Assembly (NCBI RefSeq): GCF_038049925.1
Contig: NZ_CP145809.1
Coordinates: 434,001 to 498,000 of the forward strand
DNA: 64,000 bases
Direction: 5' to 3'
Source of the DNA: Georgenia sp. M64
Lineage (GTDB): Bacteria > Actinomycetota > Actinomycetes > Actinomycetales > Actinomycetaceae
Numbering within the stretch: position 1 is the first letter of the stretch; every line of letters starts with the position of its first letter. Below are positions 30,630 to 40,683 of this stretch, one piece after another. The notes under the pieces are model-generated. The model was not told the DNA's origin, did not search any database, and saw only the letters and a program-made list of their open reading frames with translations. The position numbers were made by a program, and so were the translations under genes.

Positions 30630-33071
30630 TCAGGCGGGCCCGGGCGGGGCGCTGCGCAGCAGCAGCCGGAGCAGCCGGGTCGCCCCGCGCTTGTCGAGGG
30701 GCGAGTTGCCGTTCCCGCACTTGGGCGACTGCACGCAGCTCGGGCACCCGTCCAGGCACCCGCACGCCGTGATCGCGCCGAGCGTCGCCTCGACCCACTC
30801 CCGGGCGGCGCGGTAGCCGCGCTCGGCGAACCCGGCCCCGCCGGGGTAGCCGTCGTGGACGAACACCGTCGGCTGCCCGGTCTGGGCGTGCACGGCGGTC
30901 GACAGGCCGCCGATGTCCCACCGGTCGCACGTCGCCAGCAGCGGGAGGAGGCCGATCGAGGCGTGCTCCGCGGCGTGGAGGGCGCCGGGCAGGCTCTCCT
31001 TGCCGACCCCGGCCGCCTCGCAGGCCTCGGCGCTGAGCGTCCACCACACCGCGGTCGTGGGCAGGACCCGTTCGGGCATGTCGAGGGCGTAGGAGCCGAT
31101 GATGTCCATCCCCGGCAGCCGGCGCCGGTCGTACCCGGTCACCTGGCCCGTCACCTCCACGTCCCCGAACGACCACCGCACCGGCGCGCCCGCCGGGTCG
31201 TCCCAGGTGACGTGGTCGCGCTCGGCGACGATCCGGACGGTCGAGCTCGACCGCGCCCGCGTGCGGTAGGCCAGCTCCTGGTCGGCGTGGACGAGGGCGA
31301 CGTCGTCCTCGAGCTGGTCGACGACGAACGTGCGGCCCTGGTGCACGTACACCGCACCGGGGTGGACCGTGCTGTCGGCGCGTGCGCCGTCGACCGTGCC
31401 CAGCACCGCGCCCGTGCCGGTCTCGACCACCTGGACCGGCTGGGACGACCCGCCGCGCAGGTCGGTGAGGTCCTGCGCCCGCTCGGGTCGTGCGAAGTTC
31501 CAGAACCAGCCCGTGGGGCGACGACGGAGCAGGTCGCGCCGGACGAGCTCGTCGAGCAGCGCGGTGCCGGCGAGACCGAAGGTCGGCAGGTCCGCGGTGG
31601 TCAGCGGCAGCTCCGACGCCGCGGCGCACAGGTGCGGGGCGAGCACGTACGGGTTGGCGGGGTCGAACGTCGTGGCCTCGACCCCCGTGCCGAAGATGGC
31701 CTCGGGGTGGTGGACGAGGAAGGTGTCCAGCGGGTCCTCGCTGGCCACGAGCACGGCCACACCGTCCGCGCCCGCCCGTCCCGCCCGCCCGGCCTGCTGC
31801 CACATCGAGACCCGGGTCCCCGGCCAGCCGGCCATGAGGACCGCGTCGAGGCCGGCGACGTCGACGCCCAGCTCGAGGGCATTGGTGGTGGCCAGGGCCA
31901 GCAGCTCGCCGCTGCGCAGGGCCCGCTCCAGCTCGCGGCGCTCCTCCGGCAGGTACCCCCCGCGGTAGGCCGCCACCCGCGCGGCCAGGGCGGGGTCGAC
32001 CTCGCGCAGGTGCCGCCGGGTCTGCTCGGCGATCACCTCCGCGCCGTACCGGGAGCGGACGAAGACCAGGGTGCGTGCGCCGGCGGACACGAGGTCGGCC
32101 AGCAGGGAGGCCGCCTCGGCCCCGGCGGAGCGGCGCGGGCCGTCCAGGCTGGGGTCGTCCAGGCTCGGGTCGCCCGCGCCGTCCCCGGCGGGGTCCGGGG
32201 CCGTCGCCGCCCAGGCCTCGGCCAGGGCCGGCTGCCACAGGGCCACCGACCGGCGGCCGGTCGGCGCGGTGTCCTCGGTGACCGCGACGATGTCGGCCGG
32301 GTCGGCGCCGACCAGCCGGGCCGCGGTCAGGGCCGGCTCGGCGGTCGTGGCCGAGGCCATGAGGACCGTGGGGACCGAGCCGTAGTGCGCGGCCAGGCGG
32401 AGCAGCCGACGCAGGACCAGGGCGACGTGCGCGCCGAGGACCCCCCGGTAGGCGTGCGCCTCGTCCACGACGACGTAGCGCAGCCCGCGCAGCAGCCGCT
32501 GCCACCGCCGGTGCCCCGGCAGCATCGAGAAGTGGAGGAAGTCGGGGTTGGTCAGGACGACGTCGGCGTGGTCACGCGCCCAGTCCCGCTCCGTCAGCGG
32601 GGTGTCGCCGTCGCACGTCGCCACCCGCACCCCGCGCAGCGCTGCGGCGTCGAGGAGCCGCTGGAGGCCGGCCAGCTGGTCGGCCGCGAGCGCCTTGGTC
32701 GGGGAGAGGTACAGGGTCGACGGGCGCCGGGTGTAGGAGCCGATGCTCCCGGCGGCGGGGCCGGCGAGCTCGGCGGCCCCGGCCCGCACCGCCGACAGCG
32801 CGGGGAGCCAGGCCGCCAGGGACTTGCCCGAGCCGGTGCCGGTGGCGATGACGGTGTGCCGGCCCGCCCACGCGGCCTCGGCGGCCCGGACCTGGTGGAC
32901 CCACGGCCGGTCGACCCCGAGCCGGCGGTAGCCGGCGACCACGTCCGGGTCGGCCCAGCCCGGCCAGTCCGCCGCCCGGCCCGGTCGGCCCGGCAGCTCC
33001 TCGAGGTGGACGAGCCGGCCGTCGCGCCGGCCCGCCGAGCGCAGGAGCGCGAGGACGTCGGGGCGGGGCAC
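30630..33071 (-). CDS. DEAD/DEAH helicase with C-terminal DUF1998 (Hrq1/MrfA-like)
   Basis: This 813-residue superfamily 2 helicase has motif I ATGTGSGKSLAAWLP (about 75-90), DEAH in VVVDEAHAYRG, SAT motif III in LMASATTAEP, and motif VI WQQAGRAGRAG. The DUF1998 region follows, and the cysteine cluster CGCLDGCPSCVQSPKC near the end matches the zinc-binding site of Hrq1/MrfA, which unwinds DNA with damage such as mitomycin crosslinks. It corresponds to Rv3649, beside the tad genes. Start at ATG 33071; the upstream region is shared with the divergent hppA gene. An internal acidic repeat DDPSLD/DGPSLD near 300 is a local feature. Confidence 0.94.
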   Translation of the reverse strand: MPRPDVLALLRSAGRRDGRLVHLEELPGRPGRAADWPGWADPDVVAGYRRLGVDRPWVHQVRAAEAAWAGRHTVIATGTGSGKSLAAWLPALSAVRAGAAELAGPAAGSIGSYTRRPSTLYLSPTKALAADQLAGLQRLLDAAALRGVRVATCDGDTPLTERDWARDHADVVLTNPDFLHFSMLPGHRRWQRLLRGLRYVVVDEAHAYRGVLGAHVALVLRRLLRLAAHYGSVPTVLMASATTAEPALTAARLVGADPADIVAVTEDTAPTGRRSVALWQPALAEAWAATAPDPAGDGAGDPSLDDPSLDGPRRSAGAEAASLLADLVSAGARTLVFVRSRYGAEVIAEQTRRHLREVDPALAARVAAYRGGYLPEERRELERALRSGELLALATTNALELGVDVAGLDAVLMAGWPGTRVSMWQQAGRAGRAGADGVAVLVASEDPLDTFLVHHPEAIFGTGVEATTFDPANPYVLAPHLCAAASELPLTTADLPTFGLAGTALLDELVRRDLLRRRPTGWFWNFARPERAQDLTDLRGGSSQPVQVVETGTGAVLGTVDGARADSTVHPGAVYVHQGRTFVVDQLEDDVALVHADQELAYRTRARSSSTVRIVAERDHVTWDDPAGAPVRWSFGDVEVTGQVTGYDRRRLPGMDIIGSYALDMPERVLPTTAVWWTLSAEACEAAGVGKESLPGALHAAEHASIGLLPLLATCDRWDIGGLSTAVHAQTGQPTVFVHDGYPGGAGFAERGYRAAREWVEATLGAITACGCLDGCPSCVQSPKCGNGNSPLDKRGATRLLRLLLRSAPPGPA

Positions 33072-33214
33072 CGCTCCAGTGTGCCTCCCCGCCGGGATTC
33101 ACGACGCGTCGGTCCCTGATCTGTTCGTCGCCCCCGCGGGGCACCGGTAGGCTCCGCGTCATCCATCCGCCCGGTGACACCGACGTCCCGGATGTGTGCT
33201 GCCAAGGAGGCCCG

Positions 33215-35524
33215 ATGATCGAGCTCGGCCAGGGAAGCCTGACCATCGTCGCGGTGATCGGGGCGATCGCCGTCGCCGCGCTCGCCTTCGCGGTGGTGCT
33301 GCGCCGACAGGTGCTCGCCACCGACGAGGGGACACCGGCGATGAAGGAGATCGCGGGAGCCATCCAGGAGGGTGCCAAGGCCTACCTCACCCGGCAGTTC
33401 CGCACCCTCGCGATCTTCGCCGTCATCGTCTTCGGGCTGCTGTTCCTCCTGCCGGCGGAGCCGGAGATCAAGCTCGGCCGGGCCATCGCGTTCCTCTTCG
33501 GGGCCGGCTTCTCCGCCGCCATCGGCTACCTCGGCATGTCGCTCGCGGTCAAGGCGAACGTCCGGGTCGCCGCCGCCGCGACCCGGCCCGGCGGGCGCTC
33601 GGAGGGGGCGCGCATCGCCTTCCGGACCGGTGGCGTCGTCGGCATGGCGGTGGTCGGGCTGGGGCTGCTCGGGGCCGCCGGCGTGGTGCTGGTCTACCGG
33701 GGCGAGGCCCCGGCGGTCCTCGAGGGCTTCGGCTTCGGCGCCGCGCTGCTGGCGATGTTCATGCGCGTGGGCGGCGGCATCTTCACCAAGGCCGCCGACG
33801 TCGGCGCCGACCTCGTCGGCAAGGTCGAGCAGGGCATCCCCGAGGACGACCCCCGCAACGCCGCCACCATCGCCGACAACGTCGGTGACAACGTCGGCGA
33901 CTGCGCCGGCATGGCCGCCGACCTCTTCGAGTCCTACGCCGTGATGCTCGTGGCCTCGCTGATCCTCGGCAAGGCCGCGATGGGCGAGCAGGGCCTCGTC
34001 CTGCCGCTGATCATCACCGCCATCGGCGCCCTCGTCGCCGTGCTGGGGGTCCTCACCACCCGGGTGCGAGGGGAGGAGTCGGGCCTGCGGGCCATCTACC
34101 GCGGCTTCTACGTCGCCGCGGTCGTCGGGGTGCTCCTCGCCGCGCTCGCCACGTTCGTCTACCTCCCGGGCACCTTCGCCGACGTCCCGGGGATCAGCGA
34201 GGCCCTCGCCGGCCAGCCCGGCGACCCGCGGCTGATCGTCAGCGCCGCGGTCCTGCTGGGCATCGTCCTGGCCGGGGTGATCCTGTGGCTCACCGGCTAC
34301 TACACCGGCACCACCTCGCGGCCGACCCTCCACGTCGCGCGGACCTCGCGCACCGGCGCCGCCACGGTGGTCCTCTCCGGCATCGGCGTGGGCCTGGAGT
34401 CGGCGGTCTTCACCGCCGGCATCATCGCCGCCGCCATCTGTGGGGCGTTCCTCCTCGCCGGCGGGTCGCTCTCGCTGGCCCTGTTCCTCGTCGCGCTCGC
34501 GGGCTGCGGCCTGCTCACCACCGTGGGCGTCATCGTCGCCATGGACACCTTCGGCCCGGTCTCGGACAACGCCCAGGGCATCGCCGAGATGTCCGGCGAC
34601 GTCGATGCCGCCGGCGCGCAGGTCCTCACCGACCTCGACGCGGTCGGCAACACCACCAAGGCCATCACCAAGGGCATCGCCATCGCCACGGCGGTCCTCG
34701 CCGCGACCGCCCTGTTCGGCTCCTACCGCGAGGCCGTCGACGTCGCGATGGGCGAGATCGCCGAGGCCGGCACGCAGGTGGCCGGCGGGATCGTCGGGGC
34801 GATGGTCGCCTACGACATCACCTCGCCCATCACCCTCGTCGGCGTCATCCTCGGCGGCGCGACCGTCTTCCTGTTCTCCGGCCTGGCGATCGACGCCGTC
34901 ACCCGCGCCGCGGGGGCCATCGTCTTCGAGGTCCGGCGCCAGTTCCGGGAGATGCCCGGCATCATGACCGGCGAGACCCGCCCCGAGTACGGCAAGGTCG
35001 TCGACATCTGCACCAGGGACTCCCTCCGCGAGCTCGCCACCCCCGGGCTCCTGGCGGCCTCGGCGCCCATCGCCGTCGGCTTCGGCCTCGGCGTCGGCCC
35101 GCTCGCCGGGTTCCTCGCGGGCGCGATTGGCACCGGCGTGCTCATGGCGGTCTTCCTCGCCAACTCCGGCGGTGCGTGGGACAACGCCAAGAAGCTCGTC
35201 GAGGACGGCCTGCACGGCGGCAAGGGCTCCGAGGCCCACGCCGCGACCGTCATCGGCGACACCGTGGGCGACCCGTTCAAGGACACCGCGGGCCCGGCGA
35301 TCAACCCGCTCATCAAGGTCATGAACCTCGTGTCGGTGCTCATCGCACCGGCGGTGGTGCAGATGTCCGTCCCGGCGGACACCAACCACGCCCTGCGCAT
35401 CGGCCTGGCGCTCGTCGCGGCGGCCGTGGCCCTGGGGGCGGTGCTCGCCTCGCGGCTGCGGGCGGTGCGCTCCGAGCGCGACGACGAGCGGGACGACTCC
35501 CGGACGGCCGCCGGCGTCCTCTGA
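33215..35524 (+). CDS. hppA: Membrane-bound proton-pumping pyrophosphatase, K+-independent type
   Basis: This 769-residue membrane protein couples pyrophosphate hydrolysis to proton export. Substrate motifs are GGGIFTKAADVGADLVGK, the DNVGDNVGDCAGMAADLF region, DTFGPVSDNAQGIAEM and DTVGDPFKDTAGPAINPL. The discriminating motif is GNTTKA, with Lys where K+-dependent enzymes have Ala (GNTTAA), so it should not need potassium. About 16 hydrophobic segments are visible. ATG 33215 has AAGGAGG 4 bp before it; a seven-residue in-frame extension is unlikely. A 12-bp hairpin ends the gene, convergent with the peptidase. Confidence 0.96.
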   Translation: MIELGQGSLTIVAVIGAIAVAALAFAVVLRRQVLATDEGTPAMKEIAGAIQEGAKAYLTRQFRTLAIFAVIVFGLLFLLPAEPEIKLGRAIAFLFGAGFSAAIGYLGMSLAVKANVRVAAAATRPGGRSEGARIAFRTGGVVGMAVVGLGLLGAAGVVLVYRGEAPAVLEGFGFGAALLAMFMRVGGGIFTKAADVGADLVGKVEQGIPEDDPRNAATIADNVGDNVGDCAGMAADLFESYAVMLVASLILGKAAMGEQGLVLPLIITAIGALVAVLGVLTTRVRGEESGLRAIYRGFYVAAVVGVLLAALATFVYLPGTFADVPGISEALAGQPGDPRLIVSAAVLLGIVLAGVILWLTGYYTGTTSRPTLHVARTSRTGAATVVLSGIGVGLESAVFTAGIIAAAICGAFLLAGGSLSLALFLVALAGCGLLTTVGVIVAMDTFGPVSDNAQGIAEMSGDVDAAGAQVLTDLDAVGNTTKAITKGIAIATAVLAATALFGSYREAVDVAMGEIAEAGTQVAGGIVGAMVAYDITSPITLVGVILGGATVFLFSGLAIDAVTRAAGAIVFEVRRQFREMPGIMTGETRPEYGKVVDICTRDSLRELATPGLLAASAPIAVGFGLGVGPLAGFLAGAIGTGVLMAVFLANSGGAWDNAKKLVEDGLHGGKGSEAHAATVIGDTVGDPFKDTAGPAINPLIKVMNLVSVLIAPAVVQMSVPADTNHALRIGLALVAAAVALGAVLASRLRAVRSERDDERDDSRTAAGVL

Positions 35525-35536
35525 CGGGGGCCCACC

Positions 35537-35564
35537 GGTCCCCGCGGCAGCCGCCGCGGGGACC
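35537..35564. terminator. Bidirectional terminator between hppA and the S9 peptidase
   Basis: Perfect 12-bp stem GGTCCCCGCGGC/GCCGCGGGGACC with loop AGCC lies in the 46-bp gap between two convergent genes. Confidence 0.8.
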
Positions 35565-35570
35565 GTCCGC

Positions 35571-37664
35571 TCAGCCGGCCAGGCGCTGCCAGAGGAACTC
35601 GAAGGCCAGCGCCTGCATGAACGCTGCCTGCGCGTTCGTCGCGGCGCCGCCGTGCCCGCCCTCGACGTTCTCGTAGTACGTGACGTCCTTCCCGGCCTCG
35701 AGCATCTTCGCCGCCATCTTCCGGGCGTGGCCGGGGTGGACCCGGTCGTCCCGCGTCGAGGTCGTGAACAGCACCGGCGGGCAGGGCGCCGCGGGGTCGA
35801 AGAGGTGGTACGCGGAGAAGGTGCGGATGAACTCCCACTGCTCCGGGTCGTCGGGGTCGCCGTACTCGGCCATCCACGAGGCGCCGGCGAGGAGGTGGGA
35901 GTACCGCTTCATGTCCAGCAGCGGGACCTGGCACACGACCGCGCCGAAGAGCTCGGGGTAGGTGGTGATCATGTTGCCCATGAGCAGGCCGCCGTTCGAC
36001 CCGCCCTGGGCGCCCAGGTGCGCGCTGTCCGTCACGCCGCGCGCGAGGAGGTCGCGCGCGACCGCGGCGAAGTCCTCGTAGGCCCGGTGCCGGTTCTCCC
36101 GCAGGGCCGCCTGGTGCCACGCCGGCCCGTACTCCCCGCCGCCGCGGATGTTCGCGACGACGTAGACACCGCCGCGCTCGAGCCAGGCGCGGCCCACCCC
36201 GCCGGAGTAGCCCGGCAGCCGGGAGATCTCGAAGCCGCCGTACCCGGTGAGGAGGGTCGGCCGGGGGGCGTCCCCGACCGGCTCGCGCGAGACCTGGAAG
36301 TACGGCACCCGAGTGCCGTCGTCGGAGGTGGCGAAGTGCTGCTCGACGTCCAGGCCCGTGGCGTCGAAGAAGGCGGGCATGGACTTGAGCGGCTCGACGG
36401 CGAGGGTCGCGCCGTCGGCGTCGAGGTCCAGCCGGGACAGGGTGGTCGGGGTGACGAAGCCGGTGGTGGTCAGCCACAGCGCGTCCTCGGTGTCGGCGTC
36501 TACGGCGCCCACGGCCACGGTCGCCAGGGCGGGTGCGGCGGTGCCGGCGAGGTCCAGCGGCCGACGGCGCCAGGGGCCCGTGCCCGAGTCGGGCGGGGTG
36601 AGGACCTCCAGACGGTTGGTGACGTCGTCGAGGATGTTGAGCACGAGGTGGTGCCGGGTCCAGGTGTCCCCGGCGAGGGACGTCGTCGGGGTCGGGGTGT
36701 AGAGCACCTCGAGGTCACGGCTCCCGGCGAGGAAGTCGCTCAGCCGCGCGGCGAGGAGCGAGCCCGCCGGGTAGCGGTGCCCGCCCACCTCCCAGTCGTC
36801 GCGGAGCTCGACGGTGAGCCAGTCGCGCTGGACGCCCGGCTCGCTGGAGCGGGGGACGTCGAGGAGCTCGAGGGCGCCGTCCGGGCCGAGCAGGTAGGTC
36901 TCGGACTCGTAGAAGGCGATCGAGCGCACGACCACGTCGCGCTCGAACCCGGGTGTGAAGTCGTGGCCCGCGCCCACCGAGAGGTCGGTGTCCCGTCCGG
37001 CGAAGATCTCCGGCGCGTCCGCGAGCGGGGTGCCGCGGCGCCAGCGACGCACGGTGCGCGGGTAGCCCGAGGCCGTCATCGAGCCCTCGCCGACGTCGGT
37101 GTAGACGAACACGACGTCGCCGGTGGTGTCCGCCCACGCCATGCCGCCCTTGGACTCCTCGCGCGAGAACCCGTCCTCGACCCAGGTCCCGGTGGTGAGG
37201 TCGAGCTCGCGGGTGACGTCGGCGTCGGCGCCGCCGCGGGAGAGGTGGACCAGGGCCCGGTCGAAGGAGGGCCGCAGGACGCGGGAGCCGTGCCAGACCC
37301 AGCTCACGCCCTCCTCGGCGCCGAGGGCGTCGACGTCGAGGAGCACCTCCCACTCGGGCTCGGCGGTCCGGTAGGACTCCCAGGTGGTGCGCCGCCACAG
37401 GCCGCGGGGGTGCTCGGCGTCGGTCCAGAAGTTGTACAGGTGGTCCCCGCGCTGGACGACGGCGGGGATCTTCTCCGTCGAGTCGAGCACCTCGAGGGTC
37501 CCGGCGCGAAGGTCCTCGAACCGGGGCGTCGTCAGCGCCGCCACGGCCTCGGCGTTCCGGTCGCGCACCCAGTCCAGCGGTGCCGCCCCCTCGACGTCCT
37601 CGAGCCAGGCGTGGCGGTCGTCGAGGTCGGCGGGCGCGGGCGCGGCGGGGGTGGTCGGCGTCAT
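35571..37664 (-). CDS. Prolyl oligopeptidase family (S9A) serine peptidase
   Basis: The 697-residue cytoplasmic enzyme has an N-terminal beta-propeller region (about 70-420) and a C-terminal alpha/beta-hydrolase domain. The triad is Ser in GAQGGSNGGLLMG (about 540), Asp in TSTRDDRVHPGHA and His in VEGGHGGA near the end. Family members cleave short peptides after proline. No signal peptide is seen. The ATG at 37664 begins with an Ala/Pro-rich lead and then DRHAWLEDVEGAAPLDWV, typical of this family. It is followed by a convergent hairpin. Confidence 0.94.
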   Translation of the reverse strand: MTPTTPAAPAPADLDDRHAWLEDVEGAAPLDWVRDRNAEAVAALTTPRFEDLRAGTLEVLDSTEKIPAVVQRGDHLYNFWTDAEHPRGLWRRTTWESYRTAEPEWEVLLDVDALGAEEGVSWVWHGSRVLRPSFDRALVHLSRGGADADVTRELDLTTGTWVEDGFSREESKGGMAWADTTGDVVFVYTDVGEGSMTASGYPRTVRRWRRGTPLADAPEIFAGRDTDLSVGAGHDFTPGFERDVVVRSIAFYESETYLLGPDGALELLDVPRSSEPGVQRDWLTVELRDDWEVGGHRYPAGSLLAARLSDFLAGSRDLEVLYTPTPTTSLAGDTWTRHHLVLNILDDVTNRLEVLTPPDSGTGPWRRRPLDLAGTAAPALATVAVGAVDADTEDALWLTTTGFVTPTTLSRLDLDADGATLAVEPLKSMPAFFDATGLDVEQHFATSDDGTRVPYFQVSREPVGDAPRPTLLTGYGGFEISRLPGYSGGVGRAWLERGGVYVVANIRGGGEYGPAWHQAALRENRHRAYEDFAAVARDLLARGVTDSAHLGAQGGSNGGLLMGNMITTYPELFGAVVCQVPLLDMKRYSHLLAGASWMAEYGDPDDPEQWEFIRTFSAYHLFDPAAPCPPVLFTTSTRDDRVHPGHARKMAAKMLEAGKDVTYYENVEGGHGGAATNAQAAFMQALAFEFLWQRLAG

Positions 37665-37753
37665 GGCGTCATCCCATCACACGGAAGGACCCGGCAACCG
37701 TCGGTAGCCCCACGCACGGCTCGGCTGCGCGGACGTGTTCCCTGTACGCCGGC

Positions 37754-38818
37754 TCAGGCGACGACCCGCGCGAGGATCTCGGTGAACCGGTCGGGGTCCT
37801 CCAGGTGGGGGCTGTGCCCCACGCCGGGCAGGACGATCTCCTCGTAGGCGCCGCCGGCCGCCGCGTACCGGTCGAGGACGGCGCGCATCTGGGCGACCAT
37901 CGGCTGGGCGGGGTAGGTCTCCTCGCCGGGCCAGCCCGGGACGGCGCCCGTCGCGCCGAGGTGGCCGATGTCCAGCAGCGAGGTGTCGGAGACGATCGCG
38001 TCGGCGTCCCCGCGCACCCACGTCACCGGGCCGACGCCCACGACGTCGGCGAAGGCGCTGACGTCGAAGTACCGCGGTGAGAGGGCGTTGTTCATCCCCG
38101 TGGTCCCCGGACCCGTGCCGGGCCAGTTCTCGCTGGGCACCGCCGGGCCGGGGTAGTGGTGCTCGCCGGTGCGGGTGGACAGGACCGAGTCCAGGAGGAG
38201 GTCCTCGTCCTCGAGCGCCGTGCCCGGTACGACGTAGAGCGACCGGAACACCGACAGCGGCGACGAGGCTCGCGCGGCGCCGCGCGCGCCCGCGGCGAGC
38301 GCGGCCACGAACTCGGGGTTGGCGGTCCCGCCGCCCGACCCGGCGAAGTCGGGCCAGCACGGGCGGCCCTCCGGCCCGGCGGTGCCGCCGAAGCCGTACG
38401 GCGACATCGGCGCCTCGAGCAGGACCGGCCCGACGAGGTCCGGCCGGTCGATCGCCAGCTGCATGACCGCACCGGCGCCGGCGGAGCGCGCGACGAACGC
38501 CGCCCGGGTGATCCCGAGCGTGTCGAGAAGGGCGGCGAGGTCGTCGGAGAAGTCCCGCATGCCCCGGGTGGCGTCCACCGGCAGGGGCTCGGAGTCGCCG
38601 AAGCCGCGCAGGTCCGGCGCCAGGCCGCGCCACCCGGCCGGCAGCCGGCCGAGCAGGTGGTGGAAGAACGCCGAGGACGAGCAGTTGCCGTGCACGAGCA
38701 CGACCGTCCCCGCGCCGTCCGTCCGGGCCGGGTCCGCCGGCCCCGCGCCGGACGGCGCGGTCTCACGCACGTGGACCCGCCCACGTGGCGTGGTGACGTC
38801 GCGCTCGCTGATCCCCAT
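37754..38818 (-). CDS. Alpha/beta hydrolase of the acetoacetate operon
   Basis: The 354-residue protein has LVHGNCSSSAFFHHLL for the oxyanion hole, APDLRGFGDSEP, a nucleophile elbow AARSAGAGAV-like segment with Ser in FVARSAGAG (the usual leading Gly is replaced), VRGDADAIVSDTS for the acid, and GVGHSPHLEDP for the catalytic His. The substrate is not predictable. It is the last gene of a minus-strand operon, 6 bp after the thiolase, so it may release or modify a short acyl group in the same pathway. Confidence 0.85.
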   Translation of the reverse strand: MGISERDVTTPRGRVHVRETAPSGAGPADPARTDGAGTVVLVHGNCSSSAFFHHLLGRLPAGWRGLAPDLRGFGDSEPLPVDATRGMRDFSDDLAALLDTLGITRAAFVARSAGAGAVMQLAIDRPDLVGPVLLEAPMSPYGFGGTAGPEGRPCWPDFAGSGGGTANPEFVAALAAGARGAARASSPLSVFRSLYVVPGTALEDEDLLLDSVLSTRTGEHHYPGPAVPSENWPGTGPGTTGMNNALSPRYFDVSAFADVVGVGPVTWVRGDADAIVSDTSLLDIGHLGATGAVPGWPGEETYPAQPMVAQMRAVLDRYAAAGGAYEEIVLPGVGHSPHLEDPDRFTEILARVVA

Positions 38819-38824
38819 GGTGGC

Positions 38825-40033
38825 TCAGCTCTCGAGCAGCAGGGCCTCGCCCTGGCCGCCGCCGCCGCACAGCGCGACACCGGCGCGGGCGTGGCCGCTG
38901 CGGTGGACCTGGTGGACGGCGTGGACGAGCAGGCGGGCGCCGGAGGCGCCGATGGGGTGCCCCAGCGAGATCCCGCCGCCGTGGGGGTTGACGCGCGCCG
39001 GGTCGGCGCCGAGCTCGCGCGTGGAGTGCACGACGACGGCCGCGAACGCCTCGTTGATCTCCACGAGGTCGAGGTCGGCGACCGTCCAGCCCTGCCGCTC
39101 GAGCGCGCGGTCCAGGGCTCGGGCGGGCTGGGCGTGCAGGGAGGTGTCAGGGCCGGCGACCTGACCGGCGGCGCGCAGGGTGGCCAGCACGGTCCAGCCC
39201 TGCTCCCGGGCGCGGCCCCGGGTGGTCAGGACCAGCGCGGCGGCGCCGTCGGAGATCTGCGACGCGTTCCCGGCCGTGATCGACCCGGTGGGGCTGAACG
39301 CCGGGCGGAGCCGGGCCAGGGTCTCGGTGGTCGTGTCGGGCCGGATGCCCTCGTCCCGCTCGACCACGGTCTCGCCCTTGCGGCCGGTCACCGTGACGGG
39401 GACGACCTCGCCGTCGAAGACGCCCTCGTCCCACGCCCGGGCCGCCCGCTGGTGGGAGGCGGCCGCGACGGCGTCCTGGTCCTCCCGCGTGACGGGGTAG
39501 GCGGAGGCGTTCCGGTCGTCGGTCGCCAGGCCCATCGAGCACGACTCGAACGCGTCGGTGAGCCCGTCGTGGGCCATGTGGTCCACCGCGGTGACGTCGC
39601 CGTAGGTCCAGCCCGTGCGCGAGCCCAGGAGTAGGTGCGGGGCGCGGGTCATGGACTCCATGCCTCCGGCCACGACGACGCCGGCCTCGCCCGAGCGGAT
39701 GAGCCGGGCCGCGTCGATGACGGCGGTGAGCCCCGACAGGCAGACCTTGTTGACCGTGGTCGTGTGCGCCGACCAGGGCACGCCCGCCCCGATCGCGGCC
39801 TGGCGGGCGGGGTTCTGCCCGACCCCCGCCTGGAGGACCTGGCCCAGGATGACGGCCTCGACCGACTCGGGCGGGACGCCGCCCCGGGTGAGGGCCCCGG
39901 CGATGGCGACCGAGCCGAGCTCGGTGGCCGCCACCGGGGCCAGGGCGCCGTTCAGGCGTCCCTGCGGGGTGCGGGCGGCCCCGACGACGACGACGTCGAG
40001 GTCGTCGGTGGGTGACGTCGCAGCGGTGCTCAT
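38825..40033 (-). CDS. Acetyl-CoA C-acetyltransferase (thiolase)
   Basis: The 402-residue thiolase has active Cys98 in VNKVCLSGL, the loop [11 protein letters not shown], His in [10 protein letters not shown], and the second Cys in CGGGGQGEA near the end. It splits acetoacetyl-CoA into two acetyl-CoA, or runs the reverse. Its start overlaps the stop of the CoA-transferase B gene (ATGA), so it completes a short acetoacetate route: CoA transfer, then thiolysis. Confidence 0.95.
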   Translation of the reverse strand: MSTAATSPTDDLDVVVVGAARTPQGRLNGALAPVAATELGSVAIAGALTRGGVPPESVEAVILGQVLQAGVGQNPARQAAIGAGVPWSAHTTTVNKVCLSGLTAVIDAARLIRSGEAGVVVAGGMESMTRAPHLLLGSRTGWTYGDVTAVDHMAHDGLTDAFESCSMGLATDDRNASAYPVTREDQDAVAAASHQRAARAWDEGVFDGEVVPVTVTGRKGETVVERDEGIRPDTTTETLARLRPAFSPTGSITAGNASQISDGAAALVLTTRGRAREQGWTVLATLRAAGQVAGPDTSLHAQPARALDRALERQGWTVADLDLVEINEAFAAVVVHSTRELGADPARVNPHGGGISLGHPIGASGARLLVHAVHQVHRSGHARAGVALCGGGGQGEALLLES

Positions 40034-40683
40034 GCGAGGACCTCCAGGGTGTCCGGGACGGTGAGAGGGGCATCGGTGCGGGCGGCCACGTCGTCGGCGC
40101 TGACGCCGGGCGCGACCTCGACGAGGACGAGACCGGTGGGGGAGACGTCGATGACGGCGAGGTCGGTGATGATGCGGTCGACCACGCCCCGGCCGGTCAG
40201 CGGCAGGGTGCAGCGCCGGACGATCTTCGCATCGCCGTTCCTGGCGTTGTGCTCCATGAGCACGATGACCCTCCCCGCGCCGTGGACGAGGTCCATCGCC
40301 CCGCCCGGGCCCTTGACCATCTTCCCCGGGATCATCCAGTTCGCCAGGTCCCCGCCGGCGGAGACCTGCATCCCGCCGAGGATCGCGACGTCGATCTTGC
40401 CGCCGCGGATCATCCCGAAGGACGTGGCCGAGTCGAAGAACGCCGCCCCGGGCAGGGTCGTCACGGTCTCCTTGCCCGCGTTGATGAGGTCCGGGTCCAC
40501 GTCCGCCTCGAGCGGGTACGGCCCCACGCCGAGGATGCCGTTCTCCGACTGCAGCACCACCTGACGCCCGGCGGGGACGTAGTTGGGCACCAGGGTGGGC
40601 AGCCCGATGCCGAGGTTGACGTAGGCCCCGTCGGTCAGCTCCGCCGCCGCCCGGGCGGCCATCTCCTGCCTCGTCAGCGCCAT
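40030..40683 (-). CDS. scoB: 3-oxoacid CoA-transferase subunit B
   Basis: The 217-residue beta subunit has the catalytic Glu47 in QSENGILG, which forms the CoA thioester. [13 protein letters not shown] and the [19 protein letters not shown] stretch are typical of ScoB/AtoA. With the alpha subunit it transfers CoA from succinyl-CoA or acetyl-CoA to acetoacetate. ATG 40683 overlaps the stop of scoA (TGATG). A longer open frame runs upstream through scoA and is a shadow. Confidence 0.95.
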   Translation of the reverse strand: MALTRQEMAARAAAELTDGAYVNLGIGLPTLVPNYVPAGRQVVLQSENGILGVGPYPLEADVDPDLINAGKETVTTLPGAAFFDSATSFGMIRGGKIDVAILGGMQVSAGGDLANWMIPGKMVKGPGGAMDLVHGAGRVIVLMEHNARNGDAKIVRRCTLPLTGRGVVDRIITDLAVIDVSPTGLVLVEVAPGVSADDVAARTDAPLTVPDTLEVLA